A stretch of 64,000 nucleotides of DNA from Micromonospora noduli (GTDB lineage Bacteria; Actinomycetota; Actinomycetes; Mycobacteriales; Micromonosporaceae), in NCBI RefSeq assembly GCF_003264365.1, contig NZ_PYAK01000019.1:1-64000 (forward strand), read 5' to 3'. Numbering within the stretch: the first letter of the stretch is position 1; every line of letters begins with the position of its first letter. The notes under the pieces were generated by a model. The model made no database searches, was not told the origin of the DNA, and worked only from the letters and a program-made list of their open reading frames with translations. Positions 24,833-32,729 of this stretch are shown here, one piece after another. The position numbers and the translations under genes are program-made.

Positions 24833-25363
24833 ATGGACCGCGACGCGTTCCGCCCGAGCCCACCCGCCGACGTGCGCGCCGAGCCCACCGACGCCGGCAC
24901 CACAGTCGTCTTCGTCCGCGACCTGCGGCATCCGCCAACCGCTGTCTGGGCGGCACTGACCGACCCGGCCCAGCTCGCGCAGTGGGCGCCGTTCCTCGCC
25001 GACCGCGATCTCGGCACCGCCGGCGCCGCCGTGCTCACCCTCGTCGACGGCGAGACCACCCAGGAGGACCCGGCGACGGTACGCCGGGCCGAGCCGCCGC
25101 ACCTGCTCGAATACACCTGGGGCGACGACCTGCTGCGCTGGGAGCTGAGCCCGCTGGGCAGCGGCACCCGGCTCACTCTGCGACACACCGTCGCCGACCG
25201 GGGCATGCTGCCGATGGTCGCGGCCGGCTGGCACCTCTGCCTCGACGTGGCCGACCGGTTGCTCGACGGCGACCCGGTCGGCCCCATCCGCGGCGCGGAG
25301 GCCAAGGACTTCGGCTGGCCCGAGCTGCGCGACGCGTACGCCGAACGGCTCGGTGAGGGCTGA
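24833..25363 (+). CDS. SRPBCC (AHSA1/START-like) domain protein
   Basis: 176 residues. The SRPBCC fold is shown by VVFVRDLRHPPTAVWAALTD, LAQWAPFL and LLEYTWGDDLLRWEL, with the C-terminal long helix at GWHLCLDVADRLLDG. These helix-grip proteins bind hydrophobic ligands; pairs with ArsR regulators are frequent, but the ligand is not known. Translation is probably coupled to the ArsR gene. Confidence 0.88.
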   Translation: MDRDAFRPSPPADVRAEPTDAGTTVVFVRDLRHPPTAVWAALTDPAQLAQWAPFLADRDLGTAGAAVLTLVDGETTQEDPATVRRAEPPHLLEYTWGDDLLRWELSPLGSGTRLTLRHTVADRGMLPMVAAGWHLCLDVADRLLDGDPVGPIRGAEAKDFGWPELRDAYAERLGEG

Positions 25364-25413
25364 CCGGTGCGGTCCCGGCGGCCCCGGAGCCCGGAGCCGC
25401 CGGAACCCGGTCA
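25361..25413. terminator. Bidirectional terminator with stop codons at both ends
   Basis: TGACCGG (25361-25367) pairs with CCGGTCA (25407-25413), and inside it CCGGCGGC (25375-25382) pairs with GCCGCCGG (25396-25403). The left end is the TGA stop of the SRPBCC gene and the right end is the TGA stop of the convergent gene. Confidence 0.75.
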
Positions 25414-26451
25414 GACGTACGGCCGCTTGGCGTACGCCTCGCGGAGCGCGGCCAACCCGGTGGCCTTCGGCGTCAGGGTGCCCCACCCGGAGTTGAAGTA
25501 GTTGGTCCGCACGATCCGTGGCCCACCCTCGGCGTTGAGCTGGGCGATCGCCGCCGGCACTGTGGCGATCCAGGCCGCCTGGTTCGGGATCTCGGCCACC
25601 CGCACCCCCCACTCCGCGATGATCACGGGCCGGGACAGCGCCACCGGGCCGAGATCCGCCACCGCCCAGTCCTTGGTGCGCCGAAAGCGGGCCAGCGCGG
25701 TGTGGCTGGCGTTGGTGCCGTACGCGTTCCACTGGAGATAGTCGAGGCGGGACATCAGCGACTCCGGGTGGGTGCGCTGGAAGCAGGCCCGGTCGAAGCC
25801 GCCCAGCCCCACCGAGAAGGTCGTCCCGGTCGGCAGCGTCCGCGCCTTGAACCACGTCAGGATGTAGTTCATCGCCTGCACCGCCCGAGCGTCCGACTCG
25901 GCCCAGGTGTACGCCTTGCCGTCCTCGGTGGTGCCGAACTCGTGATCGGTGTCCAGTTCCGAGGCGAGCTGGATGTTCACCCCGAAACCGAGGGTCCGGT
26001 ACTGCGACAGGGCGCGGGCGAACAACCCGTCGCACTGCCCCTTGAGCACCTGGCCGTAGCCGTACGCCCTCGGCCAGGTCGTGCCCGGTCGCTGCTGGAT
26101 GGTCATCGTCGGCGCCGGCACTGTGTAGTTGACGCCGTCAACAGTGAAGCTCTGCGGTCCGTAGTTCGGAGCGCCGTAGTGCTTCAACTCCAGGACCATG
26201 TTCATCTGCACCCCGGCCTTGCCCAGGTTGACCAGCCAGGGCCGGTTGTATCCGGGGAAGATGTAGCCGTCGGCGAAGCTGCGGTACTGGGTGAGGGACC
26301 GGAAGTTGCCGCCGGCCATGTCGGCGGTCGGGTCGGCGCCGCCGGAGAGGTAGTAGCCGCCGAGCACGGGTTGGCCCAGGCTGTAGTCGGCGGTGGCCGT
26401 CGCGGTGTTTCCGGCGGCGTCGCGGACCTGGACGGTGACCCGGGGCATCAC
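25411..26451 (-). CDS. Putative TIM-barrel glycosidase-like protein with Ig-like start
   Basis: 346 residues. The first 30 residues look like the end of an Ig-like beta domain (VTVQVRDAAGNTATATADYS). The rest looks like a clan GH-A type barrel: YLQWNAYGTN and RPVIIAEWGV (a candidate nucleophile Glu in an xEWG context), with QLASELDTDH as a candidate acid/base region. There is no signal peptide. GTG start at 26451 overlaps the stop of the preceding gene. A glycosidase activity is inference from these motifs; a phage-like or surface-structural role is possible. Confidence 0.5.
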   Translation of the reverse strand: MMPRVTVQVRDAAGNTATATADYSLGQPVLGGYYLSGGADPTADMAGGNFRSLTQYRSFADGYIFPGYNRPWLVNLGKAGVQMNMVLELKHYGAPNYGPQSFTVDGVNYTVPAPTMTIQQRPGTTWPRAYGYGQVLKGQCDGLFARALSQYRTLGFGVNIQLASELDTDHEFGTTEDGKAYTWAESDARAVQAMNYILTWFKARTLPTGTTFSVGLGGFDRACFQRTHPESLMSRLDYLQWNAYGTNASHTALARFRRTKDWAVADLGPVALSRPVIIAEWGVRVAEIPNQAAWIATVPAAIAQLNAEGGPRIVRTNYFNSGWGTLTPKATGLAALREAYAKRPYV

Positions 26452-26717
26452 GCCACCGACCGATACACGGCCACGGAGCCGTTGTCGGAAACCCGGGTCC
26501 AGGCACGTCCGGAGTTGTCGGTGACGGTCACGGTGAGCGGGTCGATGACCGCCGTGACCTTGACCGGCGCGCTGCTGTTGCCCTGCGCGTCGGTGACCAC
26601 GATGGTGACGGTCAGCGGTTTGGTGTCGGCGTCTGAGTAGGTGACTGTCAGCAGCATCTGGTCACCCGGCGCGAAGACGGATGCGTTCAAGGCTGCGGTT
26701 GCGGTGGGAGCGGCCAT
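26448..26717 (-). CDS. Small Ig-like beta-domain protein
   Basis: 89 residues, mostly beta-strand: LNASVFAPGDQMLLTVTYSD, LTVTIVVTDAQGNSSAPVKV and LTVTVTDNSGRAWTRVSDNG. The Ig-like pattern continues in the next gene (VTVQVRDAAGNT), with which it overlaps by 4 bases, so both may form one surface assembly or derive from one split gene. ATG 26717 follows a weak AAAGGG. The frame is open upstream to 27134 but is low-complexity there. Confidence 0.5.
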   Translation of the reverse strand: MAAPTATAALNASVFAPGDQMLLTVTYSDADTKPLTVTIVVTDAQGNSSAPVKVTAVIDPLTVTVTDNSGRAWTRVSDNGSVAVYRSVA

Positions 26718-27159
26718 TTCGGGCCCTTTCTGGCTCGGTCGCCAGGGCTCCGGCGCGCGGTTCAGCGACGTCGGACCCGGCGGGGTCCACAGTGCGAAAG
26801 GCCGGCGGGGCACGGGGACGGCAGGCACGACCGGCGGACGGCGCTGCCTGACTGCCGGTGGTGCTGACGTCCTTGTCCCGATGGGCGGAGGCACCGCTGC
26901 GGGCGCCCGCAGGGGTGTCGGTGACAGCCACGGCCTGTCGTACGCGCGATCGGCACGGCGGCTGTGCCGTGACCGCCACGGCTTCGAGGCCGGGCTGGGT
27001 GAGGGCGGCACCGGTGCGGACGATGTTGTCCCCACCGGGCCGGAGGATCGGGATGTGGCCCGCCACCCGTCTACCTCCACCTGCCCCAAGGGTGCTCTAC
27101 CAGGGGCTTTACCGTCTTGTCCGAATTGCGACAACCTCCGGCGAGGCTCGGCGCGACGG
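26718..27159. other. Intergenic stretch, no gene recognised
   Basis: About 440 bases. Open frames exist on both strands but are Arg/Pro/Ala-rich with no recognisable domain. It presumably carries the promoter of the Ig-like pair. I see no RNA gene or repeat in it. Confidence 0.4.
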
Positions 27160-27954
27160 CTACTCGGGCGGCGTGCCCCGTACGGCCCAGGCCCGCGCGG
27201 TGAGCCGGATCGACAGGTCCGGCTCGACCGGCAGCCGGGTGGCCAGCGACTCCCGCAGCGCGGCCCGGTCGGATTCGGCCAACGTCGCGACGTACCCCGG
27301 CGCCGACCCCTGACCGCCGAGGAACGGTGTCCAGTAGTCGGCGAAGTCGGTGAAGGTCGTCGGTACGTCGACCGGCCAGACCGACACGTCCCGCAACCCG
27401 GCCCGCTCCCACAGCGTGCGGAGCGCGTCGGGCTGGCACACAGTGGTGCGGTTCCCCTCGTCCAGCTTCGCCGAGGCCGGGTCGAGCTGTGCGGCGGCGG
27501 CCCAGAAGTGCCGCATCATCGCCATCCCCTCCGCGTAGTCCCAGACGTAGGCGGCCACCACCCCGGCCGGCCGGACCACCCGGGCGAACTCCGCCACCGC
27601 CCGCGCGGGCTCCGGCACGAAGTTGAGCGTCAATCCGCTGACCACCACGTCCGCGACACGATCGGGCAGTGGCAGGGCCCGCGCGTCACCGACCTGGAAG
27701 GCCGCCCGGGGGTCGGTGACCCGGGTACGCGCGACAGCGACGAACCCCTCCGACGGGTCGATGCCGGTCACCTCGACGGGGTCGTTGTGGCTGAGGATCG
27801 TCGAGGTCAGCGCTCCGGTGCCGCAGCCCACGTCGAGCCAGTGCCGCCCCGGCGCAACGGCCAACCCGCGCAGGAATTCCACAGCGACCAGGCGGCTCCA
27901 CCGACCCACGTACGCCTCGTACGCGTCACCGTTCGCCCACACCGGCTGCACCAT
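27160..27954 (-). CDS. Class I SAM-dependent methyltransferase
   Basis: 264 residues. Rossmann methyltransferase motifs: motif I HWLDVGCGTGALTSTIL, post-I EVTGIDPSEGF, motif II VGDARALPLPD and VVVSGLTLNF. It fits the UbiE/Methyltransf_11 group. Substrate unknown. A start codon with no strong ribosome site is used at 27954; alternative internal starts would cut into motif I. It is separated by 42 bases from the Uma2 gene on the same strand. Confidence 0.9.
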   Translation of the reverse strand: MVQPVWANGDAYEAYVGRWSRLVAVEFLRGLAVAPGRHWLDVGCGTGALTSTILSHNDPVEVTGIDPSEGFVAVARTRVTDPRAAFQVGDARALPLPDRVADVVVSGLTLNFVPEPARAVAEFARVVRPAGVVAAYVWDYAEGMAMMRHFWAAAAQLDPASAKLDEGNRTTVCQPDALRTLWERAGLRDVSVWPVDVPTTFTDFADYWTPFLGGQGSAPGYVATLAESDRAALRESLATRLPVEPDLSIRLTARAWAVRGTPPE

Positions 27955-27996
27955 CCCGGAAACGATACGACGGGCCAGGGCCGTCGGTGCTGGCGT

Positions 27997-28551
27997 TCAG
28001 TCGAGATGGTCGGCGGGGGCGGTCTGGAGCAGCCAGGCCAGCGGCATCCGCGCCCGCGTCTCGTAACTGCCGTCCCTACCCAGCCGGTGCAGGGTGACCG
28101 TCTGCGCGCCGTCCCGATCGATCACCCAGTACTGCGGGATCCCCGCCGACGCGTACTCGCGGACCTTGGTCACGGAGTCCATCGCCTCCGAGCCCGGCGA
28201 GACGATCTCCACGACGAGTACGACGTCGGCGACTGCGGCCCAGACGCTGCGGGACGGCGGCTTACGCCAGACACTCACATCGGGGATGCGGCCACCGTCA
28301 CCGTCCGGTCCGGAGATGCGCACACCGACTGCCTGAAGCACCTGCTCGGCGGGCCAACCCGCCACGATCAACCAGGCGAAGAGGCGACTGGCGATCATGG
28401 CGTGTTCCGAATCGGGCGGCGGCATGACCGACAGGACCCCCTCGGGGCTGGTCTCGTAGCGGTGACCGTTCGGGTCGGCAGCGTTCATCGCCGCCACGTC
28501 GTCGAGCGTCACAACGGCGGGCATGTGCATGCCGACAGCCTCAGCGCTCAT
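27997..28551 (-). CDS. Uma2-family (DUF820) protein
   Basis: 184 residues. The PD-(D/E)XK-like Uma2 pattern is present: GHRYETSPEGVLSVMPPPDS at the front, ISGPDGDGGRIPDVSVW and DVVLVVEIVSPGSEAMDSV, then KVREYASAGIPQYWVID. These proteins have a predicted nuclease fold and are abundant in cyanobacteria and actinomycetes; activity is rarely shown. Nothing nearby suggests a defence system. Confidence 0.9.
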   Translation of the reverse strand: MSAEAVGMHMPAVVTLDDVAAMNAADPNGHRYETSPEGVLSVMPPPDSEHAMIASRLFAWLIVAGWPAEQVLQAVGVRISGPDGDGGRIPDVSVWRKPPSRSVWAAVADVVLVVEIVSPGSEAMDSVTKVREYASAGIPQYWVIDRDGAQTVTLHRLGRDGSYETRARMPLAWLLQTAPADHLD

Positions 28552-28599
28552 GAGTCACATCCTAGGTGACCAGCGGCGCCGATCATCGCACCCGATGGC

Positions 28600-29619
28600 T
28601 CAGCGACGCCGCCGCGCCGGGTCGAGCAGGGCGGGCGGGGTGTCGAACTTCTCGGCTGCGGCGAGGTCGACCCCGGGTGCGACGATCGCGTCGATCGCGT
28701 CGAGCACGTCGGCCGGGAGCACGGTGTCCGCGGCGGCGAGCTGGGCGTGCAGGTGGTCGATGGTGCGGGGGCCGATGATCGCGCTGGTCACGGCCGGGTG
28801 CGCGGTGACGAACCCGAGTGCGAGCTGGATCAGGGTGAGCCCCGCCTCGTCGGCCACGGTGGCCAGCTGCTCGACGGCGTGGAGCCGGGCCTGGTTGGCC
28901 GGGACGCTGAGGTCGAAGCGGGCGGGCAGGAGCGCCGAGCGGCTGGTGGTGATCTCCCGGCCGGCGCGGATCGCACCGGAGAGCCAGCCCGAGGCGAGCG
29001 GGCTCCAGGCGAGCAGGCCGAGCCCGTACTGCTCGGTCACGGGCAGGACGTGGGCCTCGATCCCCCGTTGCAGGATCGAGTAGCTGGGCTGCTCCGTCAC
29101 GTACCGGCCCAGGTGGTGCTCCCGCGCGGCCCACTCGGCCTGCACGATGCGGTACGCGGGGAAGGTCGAGGAGCCGAAGTAGCGGATCTTTCCCGCCCGT
29201 TGCAGGTCGGTCAGCGCCGACAGGGTCTCCTCGTCGCTGGTGGTCGGGTCCCACCGGTGGATCTGGTAGAGGTCGACGTGGTCGACGCCGAGGCGGCGCA
29301 GGCTGTTGTCCAGCTCGGTGACCAGCCAGCGGCGCGAGCTGCCCCGCTGATTGCGCTCGTCGCCCATCGGCATGCCGGCCTTCGTGGCCAGCACGATGTC
29401 GTCGCGGCGACCGGCGATGGCCTTGCCGACCAGCTGCTCCGACTCGCCCTGGCTGTACATGTCGGCGGTGTCGATCAGGTTGATCCCGGCCTCCAACGCG
29501 GCGTCGACGATCGCCGTCGCCTCGTCCTGGGTGGTGTGCCCCAGTTTGCCGAAGTTCATCGCGCCGAGCACGAGGGTGCTGACCTGGACGCCGGTGCGCC
29601 CCAGGGTGCGGTACTGCAT
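28600..29619 (-). CDS. Aldo/keto reductase
   Basis: 339 residues. AKR barrel: LGRTGVQVSTLVLGAMNFG, catalytic Asp and Tyr in DTADMYSQGESE, Lys in LATKAGM and His in YQIHRWDP; the NADPH-binding region ends the chain (AIIGPRTIDHLHAQL). It reduces carbonyl compounds in the cytoplasm. ATG 29619 follows GAGGAACAGCC. Two operator-like inverted repeats lie upstream (29683-29724), which suggests repression by a TetR-type protein encoded elsewhere. Confidence 0.92.
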   Translation of the reverse strand: MQYRTLGRTGVQVSTLVLGAMNFGKLGHTTQDEATAIVDAALEAGINLIDTADMYSQGESEQLVGKAIAGRRDDIVLATKAGMPMGDERNQRGSSRRWLVTELDNSLRRLGVDHVDLYQIHRWDPTTSDEETLSALTDLQRAGKIRYFGSSTFPAYRIVQAEWAAREHHLGRYVTEQPSYSILQRGIEAHVLPVTEQYGLGLLAWSPLASGWLSGAIRAGREITTSRSALLPARFDLSVPANQARLHAVEQLATVADEAGLTLIQLALGFVTAHPAVTSAIIGPRTIDHLHAQLAAADTVLPADVLDAIDAIVAPGVDLAAAEKFDTPPALLDPARRRR

Positions 29620-29682
29620 GGCTGTTCCTCCACGGAAGGGTGAGGTGACACTGGCCCACCCGCTCTGGCATTCTGAGCAAGT

Positions 29683-29695
29683 GGAACCACGTTCC
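29683..29695. promoter_or_regulatory. Operator-like repeat 1 upstream of the aldo/keto reductase
   Basis: GGAAC-CAC-GTTCC, 5-bp arms and a 3-base centre. It has the same core as the site at 29708-29724 and starts 25 bases from it. It lies between the divergent aldo/keto reductase and GNAT genes. Confidence 0.5.
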
Positions 29696-29707
29696 GCTAA
29701 GAACAAT

Positions 29708-29724
29708 ACGGAACGCTGTTCCGT
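29708..29724. promoter_or_regulatory. Operator-like repeat 2 upstream of the aldo/keto reductase
   Basis: ACGGAAC-GCT-GTTCCGT, 7-bp arms and a 3-base centre, the symmetry expected for a TetR-type operator. It could serve either divergent gene. Confidence 0.6.
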
Positions 29725-29765
29725 TTGCCAAGTGACGGGGGTAACGGTGCGATAGCTTATTGATC

Positions 29766-30662
29766 ATGGGGGACTGGGAGCTTCGACCAGCCTCGACGGC
29801 GGACGTCGAGGCGGTGGCCGAGTTGCGGGCGGTGGTGCTGCGGGCCGATCTGGAGCGGCTCGGGCGGTACGACGAACAGCGGGTGCGGCAGCGCCTGCGG
29901 GACGGTTTCGCACCGGCGTACACCTGGGTCGTCGAGGTGGACGGCGCGTTCGCCGGCTGCGTGGCGCTGCGGCCCGACGCGGACGCCCACTGGCTGGAGC
30001 ACTTCTACCTGGCCCCGCGGCTACAGGGCAGTGGCATCGGCACGGCCGTGCTGCGCGAACTGCTGGACCGGTGCGACCGTCTCGGCAGGCCGGTACGGCT
30101 GAACGTGCTGCGGGGCAGCCCGGCCCGGCGGCTGTACGAGCGGCACGGATTCACAGTCGACACCGAGGACGCGGTGGACGTGTTCATGGTCCGCGCACCC
30201 GGGACGATCACCGCCGAGACTCGGACCGGCGTCAATGTAACGTTGACAGATGACGTCGGAGCTGGCTCGGTTGGCGGAGGTCCGCGCTACCCGCGCCCGT
30301 CTGGACGAGCAGGAGCTGGAGATCATCGACCGCGCGCGCCACGACGGTGCGACGTGGGCCCAGATTGCGACGGCACTCGGCCTCGGCAGCCGGCAGGCCG
30401 CCGAGCAGCGTCGACAACGACTGGTGGCGGCGCGATGGTCGCGGCGGCAGCAGCTCGACCTCCGGATGCCTCCGCAGATTGCGGCGCTGCGGGCGGCGGT
30501 GGCCGACCTCGGCCGGTGGATCGGCGCCGATCAGCGGTGGGACAGCCGATTTCGTCGAGCGGCGCTCGTGCGGAGCACTGTGGACGCCGCGTTGGACGCC
30601 GCCCCGGGCTCGCTGCACGCGTTGGCACTGCTCCTCGCCACCGATCTCGCCGAAGCGGGTGA
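29766..30662 (+). CDS. GNAT-family N-acetyltransferase with an abnormal C-terminal extension
   Basis: Residues 1-145 are a GNAT domain: WELRPASTADVEAVAELRAV, the acetyl-CoA loop LQGSGIGTAVLRELLDRC and LYERHGFTVDTEDAVDVFM. GNAT proteins of this type end at about 150-160 residues, near base 30240. Here no stop occurs in frame until 30662, so the last about 140 codons overlap the next gene in another frame and read as Arg/Gly/Pro-rich text with no domain. The original stop was probably lost by mutation or frameshift. The ATG at 29766 has a GATAGCT box about 10 bases ahead and may be leaderless. Confidence 0.7.
   Translation: MGDWELRPASTADVEAVAELRAVVLRADLERLGRYDEQRVRQRLRDGFAPAYTWVVEVDGAFAGCVALRPDADAHWLEHFYLAPRLQGSGIGTAVLRELLDRCDRLGRPVRLNVLRGSPARRLYERHGFTVDTEDAVDVFMVRAPGTITAETRTGVNVTLTDDVGAGSVGGGPRYPRPSGRAGAGDHRPRAPRRCDVGPDCDGTRPRQPAGRRAASTTTGGGAMVAAAAARPPDASADCGAAGGGGRPRPVDRRRSAVGQPISSSGARAEHCGRRVGRRPGLAARVGTAPRHRSRRSG
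30231..30247. promoter_or_regulatory. Operator-like repeat at the start of the HTH regulator gene
   Basis: GTCAA-N7-TTGAC, with the right arm ending 2 bases before the ATG at 30250. The same layout with longer arms recurs at 30712-30732. Confidence 0.6.
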
Positions 30663-30729
30663 GGGACTGCCCGCGCCCGCTCGGACCGCCGCCACGAAGA
30701 TCGAGGTCGCCCTGTCAATGGATAGTTGA
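30250..30729 (+). CDS. Small HTH transcriptional regulator
   Basis: 159 residues. N-terminal helices RLDEQELEIIDRARHDGATW and AQIATALGLGSRQAAEQRRQ form a sigma-region-4-like helix-turn-helix; the rest is helical. It resembles, from memory, the small Micromonospora proteins annotated as HSP18 transcriptional regulators, which normally adjoin a small heat-shock gene. Here an MFS transporter gene follows instead. Matching inverted repeats lie at its start and over its stop codon, so it probably controls itself and the transporter. Confidence 0.75.
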   Translation: MTSELARLAEVRATRARLDEQELEIIDRARHDGATWAQIATALGLGSRQAAEQRRQRLVAARWSRRQQLDLRMPPQIAALRAAVADLGRWIGADQRWDSRFRRAALVRSTVDAALDAAPGSLHALALLLATDLAEAGEGLPAPARTAATKIEVALSMDS

Positions 30730-30732
30730 CAG
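30712..30732. promoter_or_regulatory. Operator-like repeat upstream of the MFS transporter
   Basis: CTGTCAA-N7-TTGACAG, 7-bp perfect arms, overlapping the stop codon of the HTH gene and lying 73 bases before the transporter start. Confidence 0.65.
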
Positions 30733-30804
30733 CACGCAGCGGCATTGCCTGTGCTTCGCTCAAGCTTGAAGATATGAGTCTCCTCGACTCAACTCGGAGT
30801 GCTC

Positions 30805-32025
30805 ATGCGTCGCAACGCGGGCCTGTTCGTGGCGATCTCCCTGCTGTCCGGCTTCGGCAGCAGCGCCATGTCCCTGGTCGCCGGCATCTGGATCCTGGAC
30901 CTCACCGGCTCCACCAGCCTCGCCGCCCTCGCCGGGCTCTGCGTCTACGCCCCGGTGCTCGCCGGCCCGTGGCTGGGCGGTCTGCTCGACCGGGCACCCC
31001 GGCGGCCGCTGGTCATCGCCGTCAACCTCATGCTGGCGGCCGCCCTGCTGGCGCTCCTCTCGGTACGCGGGCCGGGGCAGACCTGGCTCATCTTCGCCGT
31101 CTCGTGCGCCTACGGCGTCAGCTACGTGCTGATCGACGCCGGCGAGACGGCGCTGCTGCCGTCGGCACTCGCCCCGACCGAACTCGGCGACGTCAACGGG
31201 TGGCGCTCCAGCGCACAGGAGGGCATGAAGCTTGTCGCTCCCCTGGCCGGGGCCGGCCTCTACGCGTGGCGGGGCGGCCACGCGGTCGTCGTCCTCAGTG
31301 CGGCCATGCCGGTCCTGGTCGCCACCCTGTACGCGCTATTCCGCCTGAACCGCACGCCCACCGAGCGGCCCACCGAACGCGGCGGCGGCCCGCGTACCGG
31401 GCTGGTGGTCCTGTTCGGACAGCCAGCGACACGTCTGCCGGTCGTGCTCGCGGCGGTGTCGATCGCCATGTCCGGCTTCACGACGGCGGGAATCTACGCG
31501 ATCGTCGTCACCGAGCTGCGCCTGCCGACGACGTTCCTGGGTGTGCTGGCCAGCGCGCAGGGCGCCGGTTCCATTCTCGGCGGCCTGATCGTCGGTCGAC
31601 TCATCACGGCAAGAGGTCCCGTTGCCGTCGGTGCCGTCGGAGCGGCGCTGTTCGCGATCGGGTGCCTGGCGCGCTGCCTGCCGTGGTGGCCGGCAACCGT
31701 CGTCGGGGCGGTGGTGGCCGGCGTCGGGCTGCCCTGGACCCTGGTCGCGGCGGTGACCGCCGTACAGACCCACACGCCGTCGGCGCTGCTGGGACGGGTC
31801 TCCGCGACGGCCAACACCGCGATGTTCGGGCCGCTCGTCGTGGCGATCCCGCTGGGCTCCGCGGCCGTCCACCTCGGCGCCCGCCCGCCGCTCATGGCCG
31901 CCACGGCGATCTGCCTGACCGCCGTGGTGGTGGCCACGTTCCGCCGCCGGTCGACGCCGTACGACGAGACGCCAACCGCGTTCCCGCCGCGCCGAACGGC
32001 GGGAACGGGTCCGGCGAGCCGCTGA
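30805..32025 (+). CDS. Major facilitator superfamily transporter
   Basis: 406 residues with about twelve hydrophobic helices. It shows the MFS loop motif between helices 2 and 3 (GPWLGGLLDRAPRRPLV) and a repeat-like region at GGLIVGRLITARGP. It is of the MFS_3/enterobactin-exporter-like type common in actinomycete drug efflux. ATG 30805 is preceded by CGGAG; a GTG two codons earlier is possible. It is likely under control of the HTH protein encoded upstream. The substrate is unknown. Confidence 0.9.
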   Translation: MRRNAGLFVAISLLSGFGSSAMSLVAGIWILDLTGSTSLAALAGLCVYAPVLAGPWLGGLLDRAPRRPLVIAVNLMLAAALLALLSVRGPGQTWLIFAVSCAYGVSYVLIDAGETALLPSALAPTELGDVNGWRSSAQEGMKLVAPLAGAGLYAWRGGHAVVVLSAAMPVLVATLYALFRLNRTPTERPTERGGGPRTGLVVLFGQPATRLPVVLAAVSIAMSGFTTAGIYAIVVTELRLPTTFLGVLASAQGAGSILGGLIVGRLITARGPVAVGAVGAALFAIGCLARCLPWWPATVVGAVVAGVGLPWTLVAAVTAVQTHTPSALLGRVSATANTAMFGPLVVAIPLGSAAVHLGARPPLMAATAICLTAVVVATFRRRSTPYDETPTAFPPRRTAGTGPASR

Positions 32026-32031
32026 CCGGGT

Positions 32032-32625
32032 TCACCCGCGTACCGGATGGGTTGCCTGGAAGGCGAGTCGACGGTCGGCGTCAGCGGCGATCTGGTCGAG
32101 GATGTCGTCCAGGTCCAGGAAGACCGACCAGCGCTCGCGGCCAGTGGCCTCGGCAAGCCGGTCCACGAGCAGCTCTTCCAGGTCGGTGACCCGCTTTCCC
32201 TTCCACACCTTGTCGGCCACGCTGACCAGCAGGTCGTCGACGTCGATGCCGTCCTGGTGCCAGGACGCGTGGTCGCGCGCGAACCGGGCCGACGACTCGG
32301 CGACGCCGTGCTGGAGCAGCAACTCGTAACCGGCGGGCTCGTGCGCGGAACCGGGCCCGGACAACTCCTCCGGGTGCCGGACCTTGCCGATGTCGTGGGT
32401 GGCGGCGCCGAAGAGCACCGCCTCGCGATCGAACGGAAGCTGCGGGAACCTTTTCGCCATCGCGTCGGTGAGCTGCGCGGCGACGTCGTGCACGGCCCGC
32501 AGGTGCGCGGCGAGGCGCGGCGGAGCGTGCAGGGCCTCCAACAGGGCGACGACCTGGTCGGGCAGAGGCCGTAGCGGCGGGTCCGCGGGTGCGGTGAGGG
32601 CGCGGCGCAACGAATCGGACGTCAC
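32032..32625 (-). CDS. HD-domain protein (phosphohydrolase-like)
   Basis: 197 residues from a GTG at 32625. HD metal site: LAAHLRAVHDVAAQL (His), FGAATHDIGKV (HD pair) and FARDHASWHQDG. HD proteins of this size often act on nucleotides. The frame is open to 32727, but that part reads as low-complexity and would abut the divergent membrane gene, so a start near 32625 is preferred although no good ribosome site is seen. It converges with the MFS gene, 6 bases apart. Confidence 0.8.
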   Translation of the reverse strand: MTSDSLRRALTAPADPPLRPLPDQVVALLEALHAPPRLAAHLRAVHDVAAQLTDAMAKRFPQLPFDREAVLFGAATHDIGKVRHPEELSGPGSAHEPAGYELLLQHGVAESSARFARDHASWHQDGIDVDDLLVSVADKVWKGKRVTDLEELLVDRLAEATGRERWSVFLDLDDILDQIAADADRRLAFQATHPVRG

Positions 32626-32729
32626 CGCGGCAAGGGTACGACCACCACGCGCGCCCGGCCCCTGTCGCGGGGCATCCAGAGCTGGTTCGGTCCGGCTACG
32701 CTCCCCCGCACCAGGGAAGGGGTCCACCG

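Noticed and set aside
26662..27066. Alternative minus-strand frame upstream of the Ig-like gene
   Set aside because: Sequence lacks a recognisable fold or ribosome site and overlaps the Ig-like start; too weak to report as a gene.
27997..28551. Uma2 protein as part of a defence system
   Set aside because: Family is widespread and no partner defence genes adjoin it.
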